A stretch of DNA of 64,000 nucleotides, taken from assembly GCA_907163375.1 (NCBI GenBank), contig CAJQUW010008996.1, positions 619,746 to 683,745 of the forward strand, given 5' to 3'. A program made the translations under genes and the position numbers. This DNA comes from Prostheceraeus crozeri. Taxonomy: Eukaryota; Platyhelminthes; Polycladida; Euryleptidae. Under the pieces are notes generated by a model. It had not been told where the DNA came from. It searched no databases and was given only the letters and a program-made list of their open reading frames with translations. This document shows, piece after piece, positions 29,319-41,586 of this stretch (positions are counted from its first letter, which is position 1; the number at the start of each line of letters is the position of its first letter).

Positions 29319-29834
29319 ACTAAGTCATTTCACGAAAACTCGTGAAGCGATGATGACCATGACACATCCCTTACATTAATACGCTTGGCCAAAAAAAGGC
29401 GTGGCAAGGTAGTGGTCGTGGGAAGATTTCAAATAGCAGTGGATGAGACGATGGGGGAGAGAGAACAATGCATATACGAGTAACAATAATGCGTTGAACA
29501 GGCGAAGTCAGATCAAGCTGCAGACTTCGCTATACACTTCACGTGATCGTCTCCCATGCAAAAAAGTATTTGTCTGATTTGCATAAAATTTTGTATGTAG
29601 ATAGAAAATATGCTTAAGTACGTTTACCTGAAGTTTGGTGACGACTGTTTCATTTTGTCAGATTTGAGACAAATTTGAAAACCTGTGGGGAAATAACCCA
29701 TAAGTACCGCGGATTGTTGGATTTTTACCATAGTATATTTACATGTTACTTAATCAACTATTTTTATGACGATACATAACAACTTTTTCAGCGATACATT
29801 TTCCATAAATTTTCTCATTCTTTCAGTTTGGAAT

Positions 29835-30265
29835 ATGAGCTTGGTCTGTCGATCGCGAAATAAGCAATATCTTCGCATATCGCTCGGCATGGTCGTGTTA
29901 TCAATGATGATATATTTATGCTATGATCCACATGGCCCACTTCGATGTTTCGAATGGATGACAGTAGATATGTATGCACGATGCGATGACCCAAAACCCA
30001 CTTACTTCAAGAAGACATCAAAGGAACCGATGAGGCCCTGTAGCACAATTGGTTCCGAATTGATGAGAGTGCCGAAGACGGACAGTGGGATTCCCTACAT
30101 TATTCACCAAACATATAAAGATGAGTACGCTCCCAACGACACGATTGCATTAATGCTTACCTGTCAAAAGGTAAATCCAGAATTTACTTATTTACTGTGG
30201 ACCGACGAAGATATTATTTGGTTCCTGAGATCTCATTATCCGGAATATTATCGATTGTACTTGAA
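29835..30265 (+). CDS. GT32-type glycosyltransferase, first recognised coding exon
   Basis: I start at MSLVCRSRNKQYL because a good acceptor (TTCTTTCAG, ending 29826) lies just upstream; an in-frame upstream ATG at 29766 falls before that acceptor. Residues about 13-33 (ISLGMVVLSMMIYL) form a signal anchor, so this is a type II Golgi/ER membrane enzyme. The exon continues with IPYIIHQTYKDEYAP and PEFTYLLWTDEDI, the N-terminal blocks of OCH1-like GT32 sugar transferases. It ends at the donor GTGAGT (30266), with two bases of a codon completed by the next exon. Confidence 0.85.
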
Positions 30266-30297
30266 GTGAGTGAAGACTTTCTATAGACCCATTCATA

Positions 30298-30965
30298 GAG
30301 TAAGTACATATAGTCCGGCAGCCAGAACGAGTTTTTGCAGAGAAAGAGTCCGAAAGTGAGACTTTCACAGAATGATGCACGCCCTATGCCTACTACGAAT
30401 CGACACGTCTGCCGAGTTCTAGTGAGTTCCTCTTCTTGTCAGACAGGATCAAAGAAAAACACATGTAAATCCAATGGGACGCAGATTGCAGTTTTTGGCT
30501 AAAATGAAATTTTGTATGTTCTCTCTGATTAAACGAAAAGTACTAATCCCAAAGTCATAATTTTTGGAATGGAATGTCCTTTCATCTTCATGCACCCCTG
30601 TCTATGAAGATGAATACACCTACAAATGGCGAGCCTCTAAATATCGGCAAACACAAACATTTTGAGCAACTTTATCCACATTCAACCACATTCTCACACA
30701 CATTGCCAATTAGATGCATGATAATAGCACATGCACATCATAGGAAATATCATAAAATTTCATTTTAGCCAAAAACTGCAATCTGTGTCCCATTGGATTT
30801 ACATGTGTTTTGCTTTGATCCTGTCTGACAAGAAGATGAACTCACTAGAACTCGGCAGACGTGCCGATTCGTAGTAGGCATATGGTGGACATCATTCTGA
30901 GAAAGTCTCACTTTCTGCCTCGTTCCCTGCAGAAACTCGTTCTGGCTGCTGGACAATATAGTAGG
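30298..30965. repeat. Fold-back element with about 210-bp arms
   Basis: The left arm (about 30308-30513) and the right arm (about 30756-30960) are near-perfect inverted copies, sharing GCCAAAAACTGCAATCTG, TCCTGTCTGACAAGAAG and GAACTCGGCAGACG on opposite strands. The roughly 240-bp spacer is non-coding. Intronic transcripts could fold into a long hairpin. It sits in a decayed copy of the 0.84-kb family, whose tip CATAGAGTAAGTACATA is just to the left. Confidence 0.9.
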
Positions 30966-31699
30966 AAGAGTGTCGTCTCCAAAAATGCCAGCATGCACTG
31001 AAAACTTTTATATTAAAGGATTCAGTTTTTTGAGGAGTTTTTTCAGTACGCTTCGCGGCCTCGGATTTCTACATTTCCTTGCACTTCTGGCTTCATAGAA
31101 TGCCTATTATACTAGATTTGGAAACTCTATATGAGTAGTATGAAACTTTTTAGATATCAAAACACTGAACTTTTGATTTGACTTGTGTATTTCTTTGTTT
31201 GAATGGCAATCATAATATACAAAGAAACTAGCGTGTACAATGTAAGTTAGTTAGTAAACTCATCAAGAAATATAAGATACATCGAAGTATACATGTGCAA
31301 TAAAATCATTGCAAAGTCTCGCCATGTAAGGGAAGAAAGAGTTACCATGTTTGTCAGTTCTTATTGCTGGAAGACGGAAATGTCCAGATGTGGTGAGTGT
31401 GGGCGGAACACGAGTACTTAATATGTGATTTTCCTGCTCAACTATACTTTTCCACGTTCTCATGCACAACGACAAGTGACGTTCAGTAATAGATGAGCAA
31501 TTGCACCGTAAATTATAGCTCCACTTATAACTGCCTTCTGAGCGCCATCCGGAAATGATGCGATGACCACGAGTATCGATGCGTTTTAAGATGTTAGCCT
31601 GTAAATAAGGGACACGCGTACTTCATCAGCGCACGAATAGTTGCCGATGGAGTACATTTATTAACATTTATTTAACATTTATTAACAGGCATCTTAACC

Positions 31700-32618
31700 A
31701 TCGCCTCACTGGGGGGGGGAAGCTTTTCGACCCCCCTGGCGAATATTCTGAATATCTTTTAAACCAATCTAACTATGGTCGCCAGATTTCTTGCAGCTTG
31801 CTTTCTACGCATTATGGAACTTTTGACAGAAGGAAAATAATAATAAATGTGAATGTTTGGAACATTTTGACTGATTTCGCTATATGCATGTATTCACTTC
31901 TCATGTATATTGCGGCATCAATTCTTGATTAAATAAGTTAAGATTACATGAAAGATTCTACCTGTCAATATAAAGAAAGATAAGCGCGAATGCAAAGAAT
32001 ATAAATTTGAAATCATAAGCATATTGTGTATGCATGTTTGATTTTGAAATTCAATTGTAAAATATGCTTTTTTAATAATTTTGCATTTTTTAGTTCTTCA
32101 TCTGATCAGCAATTATTGAAAATTTTCAGAATCATTTTTCCTTTAGCCTCAGAGTCTCGATAAAAGTTCGCCGAATTGCGTTGTTACTTCACCTGCAGAA
32201 ATGAAATACTAACATGTGCGATTTTAGTTATATTTGAGTTCAATTAAAAGTTTGAATTATTTGACCTTTCACCTCATCTATTACAATGATGCAATCTCAG
32301 AGTGATTAATAATCATTGCTTTATTAGCCACCTTAACCAGATCTTTCATTTGGTGTATGGCTTATTAGCTTTTGTTGTCATTTTCCATTTCGAAAACGTG
32401 ATCTAATGGAAGCTTGTTAAAATTTGGCAGTTTTTGACATTTGACCTTCACCTCATTCCATGGATGACCTTAGAAATAAAACTGATGATGTTTTTTTAAT
32501 CCTCTTTCAATGCCTGTTCGACTGATGTGGTTTGGCAAAATTGATGCAATAATTTGGGAGATCAGCAGAGAGCGCCCCTGCAGTGAGGCACGTTCGGAAA
32601 AACACCGCAGTGGGGTGA
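31700..32618. mobile_element. Insert in intron 1, possibly a TIR element
   Basis: It separates two parts of a 0.84-kb family copy (…AACAGGCATCTTAAC to the left, TTTAATTAAGG to the right). Near its ends GCCTCACTGGGGG and a GCAGTGAGGC/GTGAGG pair are inverted. Part of it (31735-31970) recurs inverted at 43070-43470. The exact tips and duplication are unclear. Confidence 0.5.
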
Positions 32619-33150
32619 GGTTTAATTAAGGAGAAATTAATCTGATTATCAAGGAAATTTCATGAACCAAGCCTTCATGGAAAAGTTGAGATCATCTGCA
32701 TGATTTTATTGTTCAAGAAATTTGTGTTTCATTTCTTGAATCTGAATAGTGATCTGGATGCATTTAAATATTTTAAGGATAATTGTAATAATTGTCTTTG
32801 ATAATGACATTTTGCTCTTGCGGTGACAGGTAGTTTGTGACGTGATAACGCTGAAGAAAATACACTAAAACTGATCATTGTAGTAATAGAAGCCGATCGA
32901 ATTGCTAATTTAACAAACATTGCCTGTCCAAAGGTTGTCATGTCACGTAGGATTTGCAAAATGCATTATTGCTTTTGTATTGCTATCATGATCAGTCAAT
33001 TCCGTGTCATTTTTAAAAAGACTAGAAAATTTGCTTATTTCATATTTGGTCTCAACTCGAGTTCATTCAATAAAATCGAAGCTGCATACACATTGGGGAT
33101 TTAATTAATGCTGAGTTGATACTCTACCTAATATACTTACTCTATGGCTT
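32619..33150 (-). mobile_element. Copy 3 of the 0.84-kb repeat family, interrupted
   Basis: This matches the inner and left parts of 39549-40386 in reverse. It ends with ACTCTACCTAATATACTTACTCTATGG, split here as ACTCTACCTAATATAC then TTACTCTATGG. Other fragments of the same copy are at about 30.97-31.17 and 31.67-31.70 kb. Confidence 0.7.
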
Positions 33151-33637
33151 GTAGTTTTCCTGAAAGTGTTCTTGGAAGGTCAGTTAAGCCTTGTCACTTA
33201 AGCTTTATTTCAAGCACTATACTCGTAGATAACAGTTTTCATGGAATGCAGTCCATATATTTTGCAGCAGTTTGCATAGTTCATCTCTTGGTCATTTGTT
33301 GCACAAACAGACATTGAATGCAGTCCTTGGTACTTTTTAGGTTTCACTTAATCAGTCAAAATCGGCCACAACTCTCCATTAACTCAGTTTAAACCCAACC
33401 AGAAGCCTTCACTTAACCAGATTAAAACCGGACAGGAGCCTCAAATTCACTGAAGTCAGCTTAACAGAGGATCGGACTTTGCACCTAGGTCCGCCTGATA
33501 CAGTTACTTAATCCGGCTGTCGATACGCACCGCCCCGAATATCGCAAATTGCTTCCATCTTTGTAGTGAATGCGCAAAATCTATAGATATGAGCTGAATC
33601 CGCCCGGTTTTCTCTAACATGATTCATCATTTTTCAG

Positions 33638-33915
33638 CTATGATTTGCCAACCGAGCGGGCAGATGTGTTCAGATTGATCGTGCTTCACCATTTTGGAGG
33701 AGTGTATATGGACTTGGATGTAGAATGTCTAAAACCTCTGTCAAAACATATAGACAACTTTAAAGGTAGCTGCATCTTCGACCGAGAGATGGCGGTTCAG
33801 ACCTACTGTTTATACAACGAGCCGCTCAGTGTCATGAACTCGGTGATAATGTCTCGTCCGCAGCATCCTTTTCTCAAATATCTCATTGACGCATTGCCTG
33901 CTAGCAAAAATGGAA
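33638..33915 (+). CDS. GT32-type glycosyltransferase, second recognised exon (DxD motif)
   Basis: Preceded by the acceptor TTTTTCAG and followed by the donor GTGAGT. Joined in phase, the exon reads NYDLPTERADVFRLIVLHHF and then GGVYMDLDVECLKPL. Asp-Leu-Asp is the DxD motif that binds the metal and nucleotide sugar in GT32 enzymes. The rest (CLYNEPLSVMNSVIMSRPQHPFLKYL) matches the family's post-DxD region. The phase across both junctions keeps the frame open, which strongly supports the model. Confidence 0.92.
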
Positions 33916-34201
33916 GTGAGTTGTACTTGACTGAATTTTCTTTATGGGGAAACAGGGACTTATCAGACCATCTAACGATCTAGAGCTTGTGAAAAGTTTA
34001 TTTCTTTGACATCAATCTTCTCAAGTACGAGGTCAGCTACTGGTCTTATGATCAGCAGTCACAATTGTGACGAAGTATCTATTCACTGATTATTGCTGCT
34101 ATGATTACTAGCGCGAATAGCGCATTTCCGAAGCTACATGACAGAGAAGTATCGTAGAGCCCTCATTATTGTGTACTTAATTAATTATCGTAACCCTCAT
34201 T

Positions 34202-35280
34202 CAGTGGCGTCTTCTCCGTACCTGCGAGGCCTTCGGCGCATCCTCAAAAATTATTTACCAACATTTATAAAAATGAAAAGTGTCATCATTCATTTAAATT
34301 CGATAGCTTCTCGTGATAGCTTCCGTCTCAAAATCAGACGCTCAACCTCAAGAGTGAACAGTTTTGCAGCACGTGCTTGAATCACAGCTGTTTTCTTTGA
34401 ACAATTAGACACACAAGCTAGTCGTGTGTTCAGACGGAGCGGAGCATTGATGTTCAGACAGCGAAAGAGAGTTGTGTGCGTGTGAGGCAGTAAGCGCACG
34501 CGCCCGCGCCAATAATGGCTTTCCTGAGAGACATGATGCCTTGCCTTCTCCAATTTTTGCAATGAAATTCTACACAATTCATGATCGAGGCGCGGTATCT
34601 AAATGTAGTAAGGGAAGCGCAACCCAATTGTTCATAGCTTCGCTTAATGTGAGAGAAGTCACTACGTCAACAGTAGCAGATGGATGACGTTCAGACAAGA
34701 CTGCGATCAGATGATGAGCGTTCTCCAATGAATGCAGAGTAATGCATCTGACTCAAACATCCAGATTCGGTAGAATTCCATAATTTGTTTTTACATGATT
34801 GATGTGACGCTTATGTTTAGTACTGCAGATGAAATCATAACCACGCCTTTCGTCCCAAGGGAATATACTGAAAAGATGACAGTCGTCAAGCAAGGTAGGC
34901 CAACACCTGACATGAATTTGAAAGTCATACAGAAAGAAATAAACAAGACATTTTAATGCATCAAAATTTCAAACATGTGAGTGACTGACTGGCCGTGAGA
35001 AGCACAAGAAACTGTTGGCCTTGCCTCCCTTTTTCTCAAGAAAATGTGGTCTGGACAGAGATGGGATATAGGGATCTAAGCTCCTTGAGTAGGGCGGTTA
35101 AGTGACATGAGCAATCACTTCTCATGTGCACATTCACTTGGCCTTAAAAATGTTCGGGAAATTGTTATTAAAAATTCAACTTTTATGAAAATTAATCATG
35201 TGGCATAAAAGTGCTTTGTATAGAAATAGTATCCCAATGCCGAGTGAAGGCCTATGGTAAGGGAGCACGCGACGCCACTG
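34202..35280 (+). mobile_element. hAT-type MITE, 1079 bp, intron 2 copy
   Basis: The ends are CAGTGGCGTC and GACGCCACTG, flanked by the exact 8-bp duplication CCCTCATT (34194-34201, 35281-35288). It is homologous along its length to 43584-44724 in the opposite orientation. No transposase is encoded. Confidence 0.95.
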
Positions 35281-36759
35281 CCCTCATTAGTAGATAAAAA
35301 ACAGCACCAAGGTATTCTTAATGACCGAATATTTTCACCGGTTCTATTCATGATCATACACCGGAATGACAGTGATACAGAATTCCAACACAGTTTGAAC
35401 ATGGTTAGCAGGCGCAATCGCGACACAGAACAAAGACACATGTACCAAGATGCACCTTACTACTGGAAAGCAGGATTTGTGAGGCTTCGCTTGGACACAG
35501 TCAATTAAATGTCTTGTAATGGCACTGGGCATCTTCTTGCGGCGGCAGGGATGTCCATTGAACAACCATCGTGGAGCATGGTCTGTTATTCTTTGAGACA
35601 GCCGGCGCTCCGTTCTACCGATATACCGGCTGCTTCAGGTACAATAAAATTCGCTAATAAATTTCAATTCGATTTCTGGAGCCCGGTCATCCTTCAAACG
35701 GCATGCAATGACACTGAGTTCTCGTGATGGGGATCATTTGAAGCCCGACCGTTGAGTGCTCCGAGTAAACTTCAAAACGAATTATTATTTCAATCTGAAC
35801 GCATTACTTTAGTGCCAAAAATCGTTTCTCTTTTGCAAATTTAACTGTGATTTAACGCAAAACAGGAGCAATAACACTGAACTCGGCTGTGTGGTGATAC
35901 AAAATCACTTGTATTTCTCTTGCTAAGAAACTAAGTGTAACACGCAAGCTCCAAACACAGAGATAGATTCATTTGTGTGTGGGTTAGTTTAGAGCATAGA
36001 AATAAACTGTTTATCTGAAGTTCGCTAGAATGGAAATTGACTCAAGGTCGCGGCACATCCGAGGGAACTAAGTTGAGGCATGAAGAACCAATTAAAAGCT
36101 TCGATTTACTCATGTGACTGATTCTAACCCAATGGTGCAGACGTTGGCAGGTGCATCTAAGTGAAAATGCGTGCGATTTATGTGCCGTTATTGTGCATTG
36201 CATGAAGCTTAATTTCCATTCTAGAGGTCTTATTGTTGTCAATTTCTATGGTTTAGAGCGGACATACCGCAGCCATTGATACCGCAGCGATAGAGATTTG
36301 CATAGATATCCTATCTTTAGCTTGTGTGATTGGCCAAGCGTTCCATTTGCAGAAGTAGCTCGCATCAGCAAATCCACAAACCTCAACAATCAAATTGCAG
36401 GCTGGCCGAATAAGCTATTGAGTAGTAGGCACCTACCTATTTTCCCATTGATAAATTCGTCAAATGGAAATATTGTTCACACCGCTCGACTCTTCACGAT
36501 CTAAGTTTTCTGTCAGTGAATGTTTAATGTGGTGCTCATCTTCTAGTTCGTCAGAATTCAGGCTTGAGTTTGCATTGTGTTTAATGGAAAATTAATCTTC
36601 TTGCCCAGCGAGACTAGTTTTTCTGATCGAGACCATCAGTATTGAAGAAAGTCATCTCTAGACCTTAACACGCAGACAGGGTAATTTATCTCTGTGACTG
36701 TAACACTCATTTGTCGATATCCTGGGACTTCGCTCTCAGTTGACACTAATCGTGAAGCA

Positions 36760-37694
36760 CACTGTAAATCGCTCAATACGAAGGATGCATACCAAAATAT
36801 TTTTTGGCATATTTCTGTACCTATTTGCATGCTTTTCGAATATTATTTTGAGTGTGGTATGCTCTACATGCTAAAGACACACCAGCACAATGTTAAAAGA
36901 AAGCATAAATCATGTCCAAAGTATGTTGATTTAAGGCCTTTTGTCAATAAAGATCACACTTATGTCACTACTGTTTTGTAAGTAGTCAAATAATGACATT
37001 CAAGAGTCACACTTTCAATACTGAATTCGATTTTATTGCACGTAAGTCTAAGGCATTTCATAAATGATCAATAAGTATTCAACCATCAACAATTATGAAT
37101 TATGTAATTTTGAAATTAACGTATTATTAATCCAAAGTAAAAACACATTATAATTCATGACCGCAAATATAGTTACGTTTGTGATATTTAAGTCAAAATG
37201 ATTGCACGAAAAATATCGCTTGAATGAGTTGATGCTTATCAACTTGGCTCATTAAGTTGAGCTAACTAAGCGTCCTGAGAATGTTGCTAGACAAGTAGCA
37301 ACGACGACATGCTCGAGGAGCATAAAATTCACAATAAATCTATCTAGTTGAATATCACACTATCAAAAAGAAATATTCACGACTGGTATTACTGAAAAAT
37401 GCTATTTGACAGTAACTCTACATACCAGAGGCACACGAATGAGGGTGAATTTGCATCGGGTCTCGTATATAAAACATACCAACATCGCGTATTTCAGTGT
37501 AAAACAGCCAATTACAGATGGAATAGTTCGTATCGCTACATACCAATCACATAAGAATGTAACTGAGGCTTCGTATGAAAAACATACTAGATCTCTGTAA
37601 GTACGCGAGAATCTCGTATCAGATGTTAGTTTCAAATTGTATGTGATTTTGGTATATGTTTCTATGTAATTTTCGTATCCAGCGATTTACAGTG
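36760..37694. mobile_element. CACTGTAAATCGC MITE, 935 bp, intron 2 copy
   Basis: The terminal inverted repeat CACTGTAAATCGC is followed by extended subterminal similarity. The right flank is TA and the left flank CA, fitting a TA duplication with one change. It is an inverted homologue of 41587-42599. Subterminal CGTATG/CATACG words recur many times. Confidence 0.88.
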
Positions 37695-37740
37695 TAGCCT
37701 TCAATTACATTGTTCCTAACAACTGTATTTTTCCTTTTAG

Positions 37741-38165
37741 AGACTGTCTTGACTCGAACTGGACCATTGTTTATAACGAAGATGTACTATCCCTATCAGC
37801 TGAAGCACCCAAGAGGACTTGATGCCGTCGTAGTTGCCCCCTCTCAAGCGTTTTCCCCACTTGCAGACCCGGATGCCGCAAATCGGATACAGAACTGTTG
37901 CCATAAATCGAGGTATAAGCGAATGTTTATATTTGAGAAGGGACTGTGTGACTCTTGGCAAAAATACGTGACATCATGGTGCAATTCAGTGAAGTCAACG
38001 AACACATCCAAAAACAGTGTGACTTCGAATTCTATACTGATTCATCGCTTCTATCATTTAGGATACACTTCGTCTGTTTTCCACAAGAAATTACATGTGT
38101 CTATTCATACATGTACAGCCATTCCAACACTTATGCGTATCAGGCAGAGTTTCAATTATAGGTGA
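37741..38165 (+). CDS. GT32-type glycosyltransferase, third recognised exon
   Basis: The acceptor TTCCTTTTAG precedes AGACTGTC; together with the single base left by exon 2 it restores Lys and reads TVLTRTGPLFITKMYYPYQL. TGPLF is a typical late block of GT32 proteins. The frame stays open to a TGA at 38163. The last 60 or so residues are not conserved-looking, so the true end could be an unrecognised splice earlier. The mature enzyme would be about 370-380 residues and would transfer a sugar in the Golgi; the acceptor cannot be told from sequence. Confidence 0.78.
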
Positions 38166-38186
38166 ATAAATAGCGTTACTTTGTCT

Positions 38187-38859
38187 TATCATCAAGCAAC
38201 TGGGTAAATGCGGATTTTTCTCCCATTTTCAGTGTGAAATTTGTCTTTCACATTTTTAATCATAATTTCTTTCGTCTCAATGTGTCATGTTGATCATTGT
38301 ACACTAGGTGACATGCCACTTTCAATTACGCGTAAACCACGCGTAATTACACATGACCCTAAACATCTGTGGCCATGCGTGACATTTCTGCAACATCTGT
38401 CGGCAGTCCTGTCATATAGACTTTGCGTCTCATGTGTCTGCATGTATCAGAGGCTAAGCAATGTGATAGGACCTCAATTTTATGCTCAGGGAAGATATGA
38501 CATGCTTAGCGGTTCATCCGTGGTTCAAGCGGCAACGCAGACAACCGTAGACAACGCAGACCTCGTAAACTATAACCGCTCGCCCGCGCGTATTCATAAA
38601 CATTCCCCATGTTTTAACAGCATCAGATCAAGTGATTTCTGACTCTTAGTGCATATCGCGTATGTACGCGGGTAGAAGAATAGAATGTCCTTAACAAAGG
38701 TGTTCCATAATTACGTGTGGCATGTCACCTAGTGTATCATCAAGCAACAGGGTAAATCCGGATTTTTCTCCCATTTTCAGGGTGAAATTTGTCTTTCACA
38801 TTTTTAATCATAATTTCTTTTTTCTTTTTCATCTCAATGTGTGATGTTGATCATTGTAA
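38187..38859 (+). repeat. 115-125-bp direct duplication flanking a MITE
   Basis: The segment ATCATCAAGCAACTGGGTAA to TTGATCATTGTA occurs at 38187-38301 and again, with a few differences, at 38735-38859. A TA-flanked MITE lies exactly between the two copies. Confidence 0.88.
38302..38734. mobile_element. TA-flanked MITE, 433 bp
   Basis: The tips CACTAGGTGACATGCCAC and GTGGCATGTCACCTAGTG are perfect inverted repeats flanked by TA on both sides. No coding capacity. Confidence 0.92.
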
Positions 38860-39548
38860 GAAAATTTACATATGGGTCGACTACACGAAATAAGTTTTTG
38901 TTGTTCTAATTAAATTTTTGATTTTTGTCAACGTCGGTTACGGGAAATAGCAAATTGAGGACATCTATTTTTTGGACCCCAGTTTTTCATATACTGAGGT
39001 ATATCAACCTCATACTGTATAAAAATGAAATTGAGCAGGCTGACCATCTGGACAGATGCATTTTATCCATTTTAAAGTAATATCACATGGTGGAGATTGG
39101 ATTGAATTAGTGGTGCTGGCGCTTAGGACATACGTTTTTTAGGGAATTCACAAATCTACAGTAAGCTGATTTTCAAGTATGTTCAATGACTTTCTTCAGC
39201 TTATGAAACATTGTTTCGTATACTACACATATCCAAAATATCGCAGACGTGAAAATAAGTCATTTGATCCATTTTTGTCAGAGTAGTCATCAAAAGACAT
39301 GTTTTCGTCAGAAAGTGGGAGAAAAATCCGGTTATAAAATAGTAATTTGTAAAATAAATTATCTAGCCAAAATCTTTTTGATATCGCACCATAAACTTTC
39401 CAACTTTACACGAGCATAAATAGAGCATTGCTTCATCTTAGATTTGACGCATTTCTAAACATTAACGAAATACATTTAAAATACAGTAATGGCAAACGAA
39501 ATTGTGACAAAGGCGAAGCATTTCCCCTAAGTACCTACTCGGTCAGTG
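38860..39548. other. Intergenic, nothing recognised
   Basis: AT-rich, without a credible ORF or repeat match. Confidence 0.4.
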
Positions 39549-40386
39549 CCATAGAGTAGGTATACTAGGTACAGTGGCAACTCCGCATTTATTAAATTCC
39601 CAATATGTATACACTTTCGATTTTATTAATTAAATGAACTCAAAGGAGATACAGTCGGAATTGTTTCCAAATGTGAGATATGCACATTTATGCAGTTTTG
39701 AAGAAATTACAACAGAATTGACTGATCATGATAGCAAAGCAGAAGGAAATGATATTATTTGCAGATAGTCCGTGTCTATGACAGCCTTGGTGAGGTAATG
39801 TTTGTTAAATTAGCAACTCGATGACCTGCTATTGCTTTCGTGCTGAACCTCAATAGAATCTTCTTAAGCGTGATCAGGCAACAGCTGCCACTGGCATGGC
39901 AAAATCACAGAATCAAAGACAATGATTTCAATTATCTTTGAAAGATGTAAATGGGTCCACATCACTACTCAGATTCTGGAAATGAAACATGAATTTATTG
40001 AATCATAAAATCAAGCCGGTGAAAATTGAATTAAAAACTTGACATTTCAGCCAAGAAAGCACGGATAATATCGCGACTTTTTCATGAAGACTTCCATTAT
40101 AATACGGAGCATGAAATTCCCTAATCAGCTTGATCTCCGTTCAGTTGGGATCATCAAATATTCATTCCTTTTGATATCCAACTTGTTTCATACTACTTAT
40201 ATAGGAGAGTCATCTCGGTAGTATATCAATTGGCAAATTTTGACTATTTTCAAAAGTGCTCAAATAATTTTTTGAACCACGGGAACGTCATCTCCGCAAA
40301 AAACCGAATCTTATCATATGAAAGTTTTCACTGTATACAGATATTTTTTTGAGTCGACACTCTACCTATATATCCCTACTCTATGG
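39549..40386 (+). mobile_element. Best-preserved copy of the 0.84-kb repeat family
   Basis: 838 bp with inverted tips: CCATAGAGTAGGTATACTAGGTA at the left pairs with the right end, CTACCTATATATCCCTACTC followed by TATGG. TCAGT lies directly outside on the right and close outside on the left, a possible 5-bp duplication. It defines the family whose other copies are at 1409, 22554 and 32619. It is non-coding. Confidence 0.8.
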
Positions 40387-41586
40387 TCAGTACTGACCTT
40401 AAAACATCAAAATATTTTACCCACATCTAAAACAGCAACCTACCAGTCTCCCAACTCCATAGATATTGAGCATCAAAGTCAAATCATCCACCAGAGTCCA
40501 ATCATGAGAGAACAACGAAACTGTAATCAAGCCAAAACTCTGCTTCTGTAAGAATCCGATCCGTCCATACTAGCCATAGAACATCAAAATACCACCTTTA
40601 CCCACAGAATAAATAAGACGCGCTAGTTTTATTTACACGGGTTATTTTGAGCATTCCGAAATCCGGGGACTCTTGAAGCTAGTTTTGATGTTCTTATGAT
40701 TCAATCGTTCCCAAAATTTTAAATGTACGCGCCAATTACGCGCATTGAGCAAAATTGTGAATTTGAATTTGAATTCCAATTTTTTGAATTGAAACTCAAA
40801 ATTTGAATTCCAAACTTTCGAAAAATTGATGTTTTGATGTTTTCATTGAAACTAATGACAGATGAATTTGATGACCGATGTGCTTTTATCAGTCTTCGTA
40901 TGAAAAAGTCAATGTTGATCAATGCTTCTAATGTGTATATGAGGTGCATTACACACCTACAAATTCATCCATGCACCTGAAAATTACGTGCCTATAGGCG
41001 CATGATGCACAATAAGTTAAAGAAATCCAATATTATCAAAATTATCCACATGCACTTATGAAACGAGATAACTTGTGGATTCACCTGGTGCACTCGCAGT
41101 TACCACCACGAAAAGATAGAAATAGAAATGAGTTTCGCTACAAAATTGGTAAAAAGTAATCAATTTGAGTGAAAGCAATGATGTCTAAGTTCTGTGCACA
41201 TTTCAGAGTATATTGAACTTTGAGCTCATAATCATGGAACGCTAGCAAGTAAAGAGAGAATAAACGGAATTTTAAAAGAGAAACGATATCAGTCTCAGGT
41301 CAGTGAGCATTCAGTCAATGGAAAAATTGGAATTTGAGCTTGAATATTTTAAGGGCCTTCAATTTTTGGTCAAATTTTTCGAGTAAAAGGCAACATGTCC
41401 ATTACAGCATGGTGAATAATAATACAGCTATTAGGGCTACCAATTATTAAATCTTGACAGATGACATTCGAAAACTTAGCAAAAGCTTTACTCTTTTAGA
41501 CAGCTCATAGGGTGACCTAGATTATCTATGCAACTCCTGAGAATCTCTAATTACATTGGCAGATGAGATGGCATTTTCCAGTAGTA
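40387..41586. other. Intergenic, nothing recognised
   Basis: The run GAATTTGAATTTGAATTCCA near 40755-40810 is a short low-complexity repeat. No other structure was seen. Confidence 0.4.

Larger units (their letters stand above)
24625..29708. mobile_element. MITE A (GGTACTTATGGG tips), host of nested insertions
   Basis: The left tip GGTACTTATGGGTTTT and the right tip AACCCATAAGTACC (29695-29708) are inverted, and about 20 further bases beside the right tip match 28658-28685 in inverted form. Removing the Penelope-like element (24641-28643) and MITE B (28892-29318) leaves a non-coding element of roughly 0.65 kb. The flanks GCAGATTA and GCGGATTG may be a decayed 8-bp duplication. Confidence 0.7.
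30266..33637 (+). other. Intron 1 of the glycosyltransferase gene
   Basis: About 3.4 kb between a GTGAGT donor and a TTTTTCAG acceptor. It is filled with repeats: a fold-back element (30298-30965), pieces of the 0.84-kb family, and an insert at about 31.70-32.62 kb. Confidence 0.85.
33916..37740 (+). other. Intron 2 of the glycosyltransferase gene
   Basis: About 3.8 kb between GTGAGT and TTCCTTTTAG. It contains a hAT MITE (34202-35280) and a TA-flanked MITE that ends only 46 bp before the acceptor (36760-37694). The region 35290-36750 has no recognisable feature. Confidence 0.85.

Noticed and set aside
29766-29834. Upstream ATG as the start of the glycosyltransferase
   Set aside because: A good splice acceptor ends at 29826, after this ATG, and the signal anchor is complete from the ATG at 29835.
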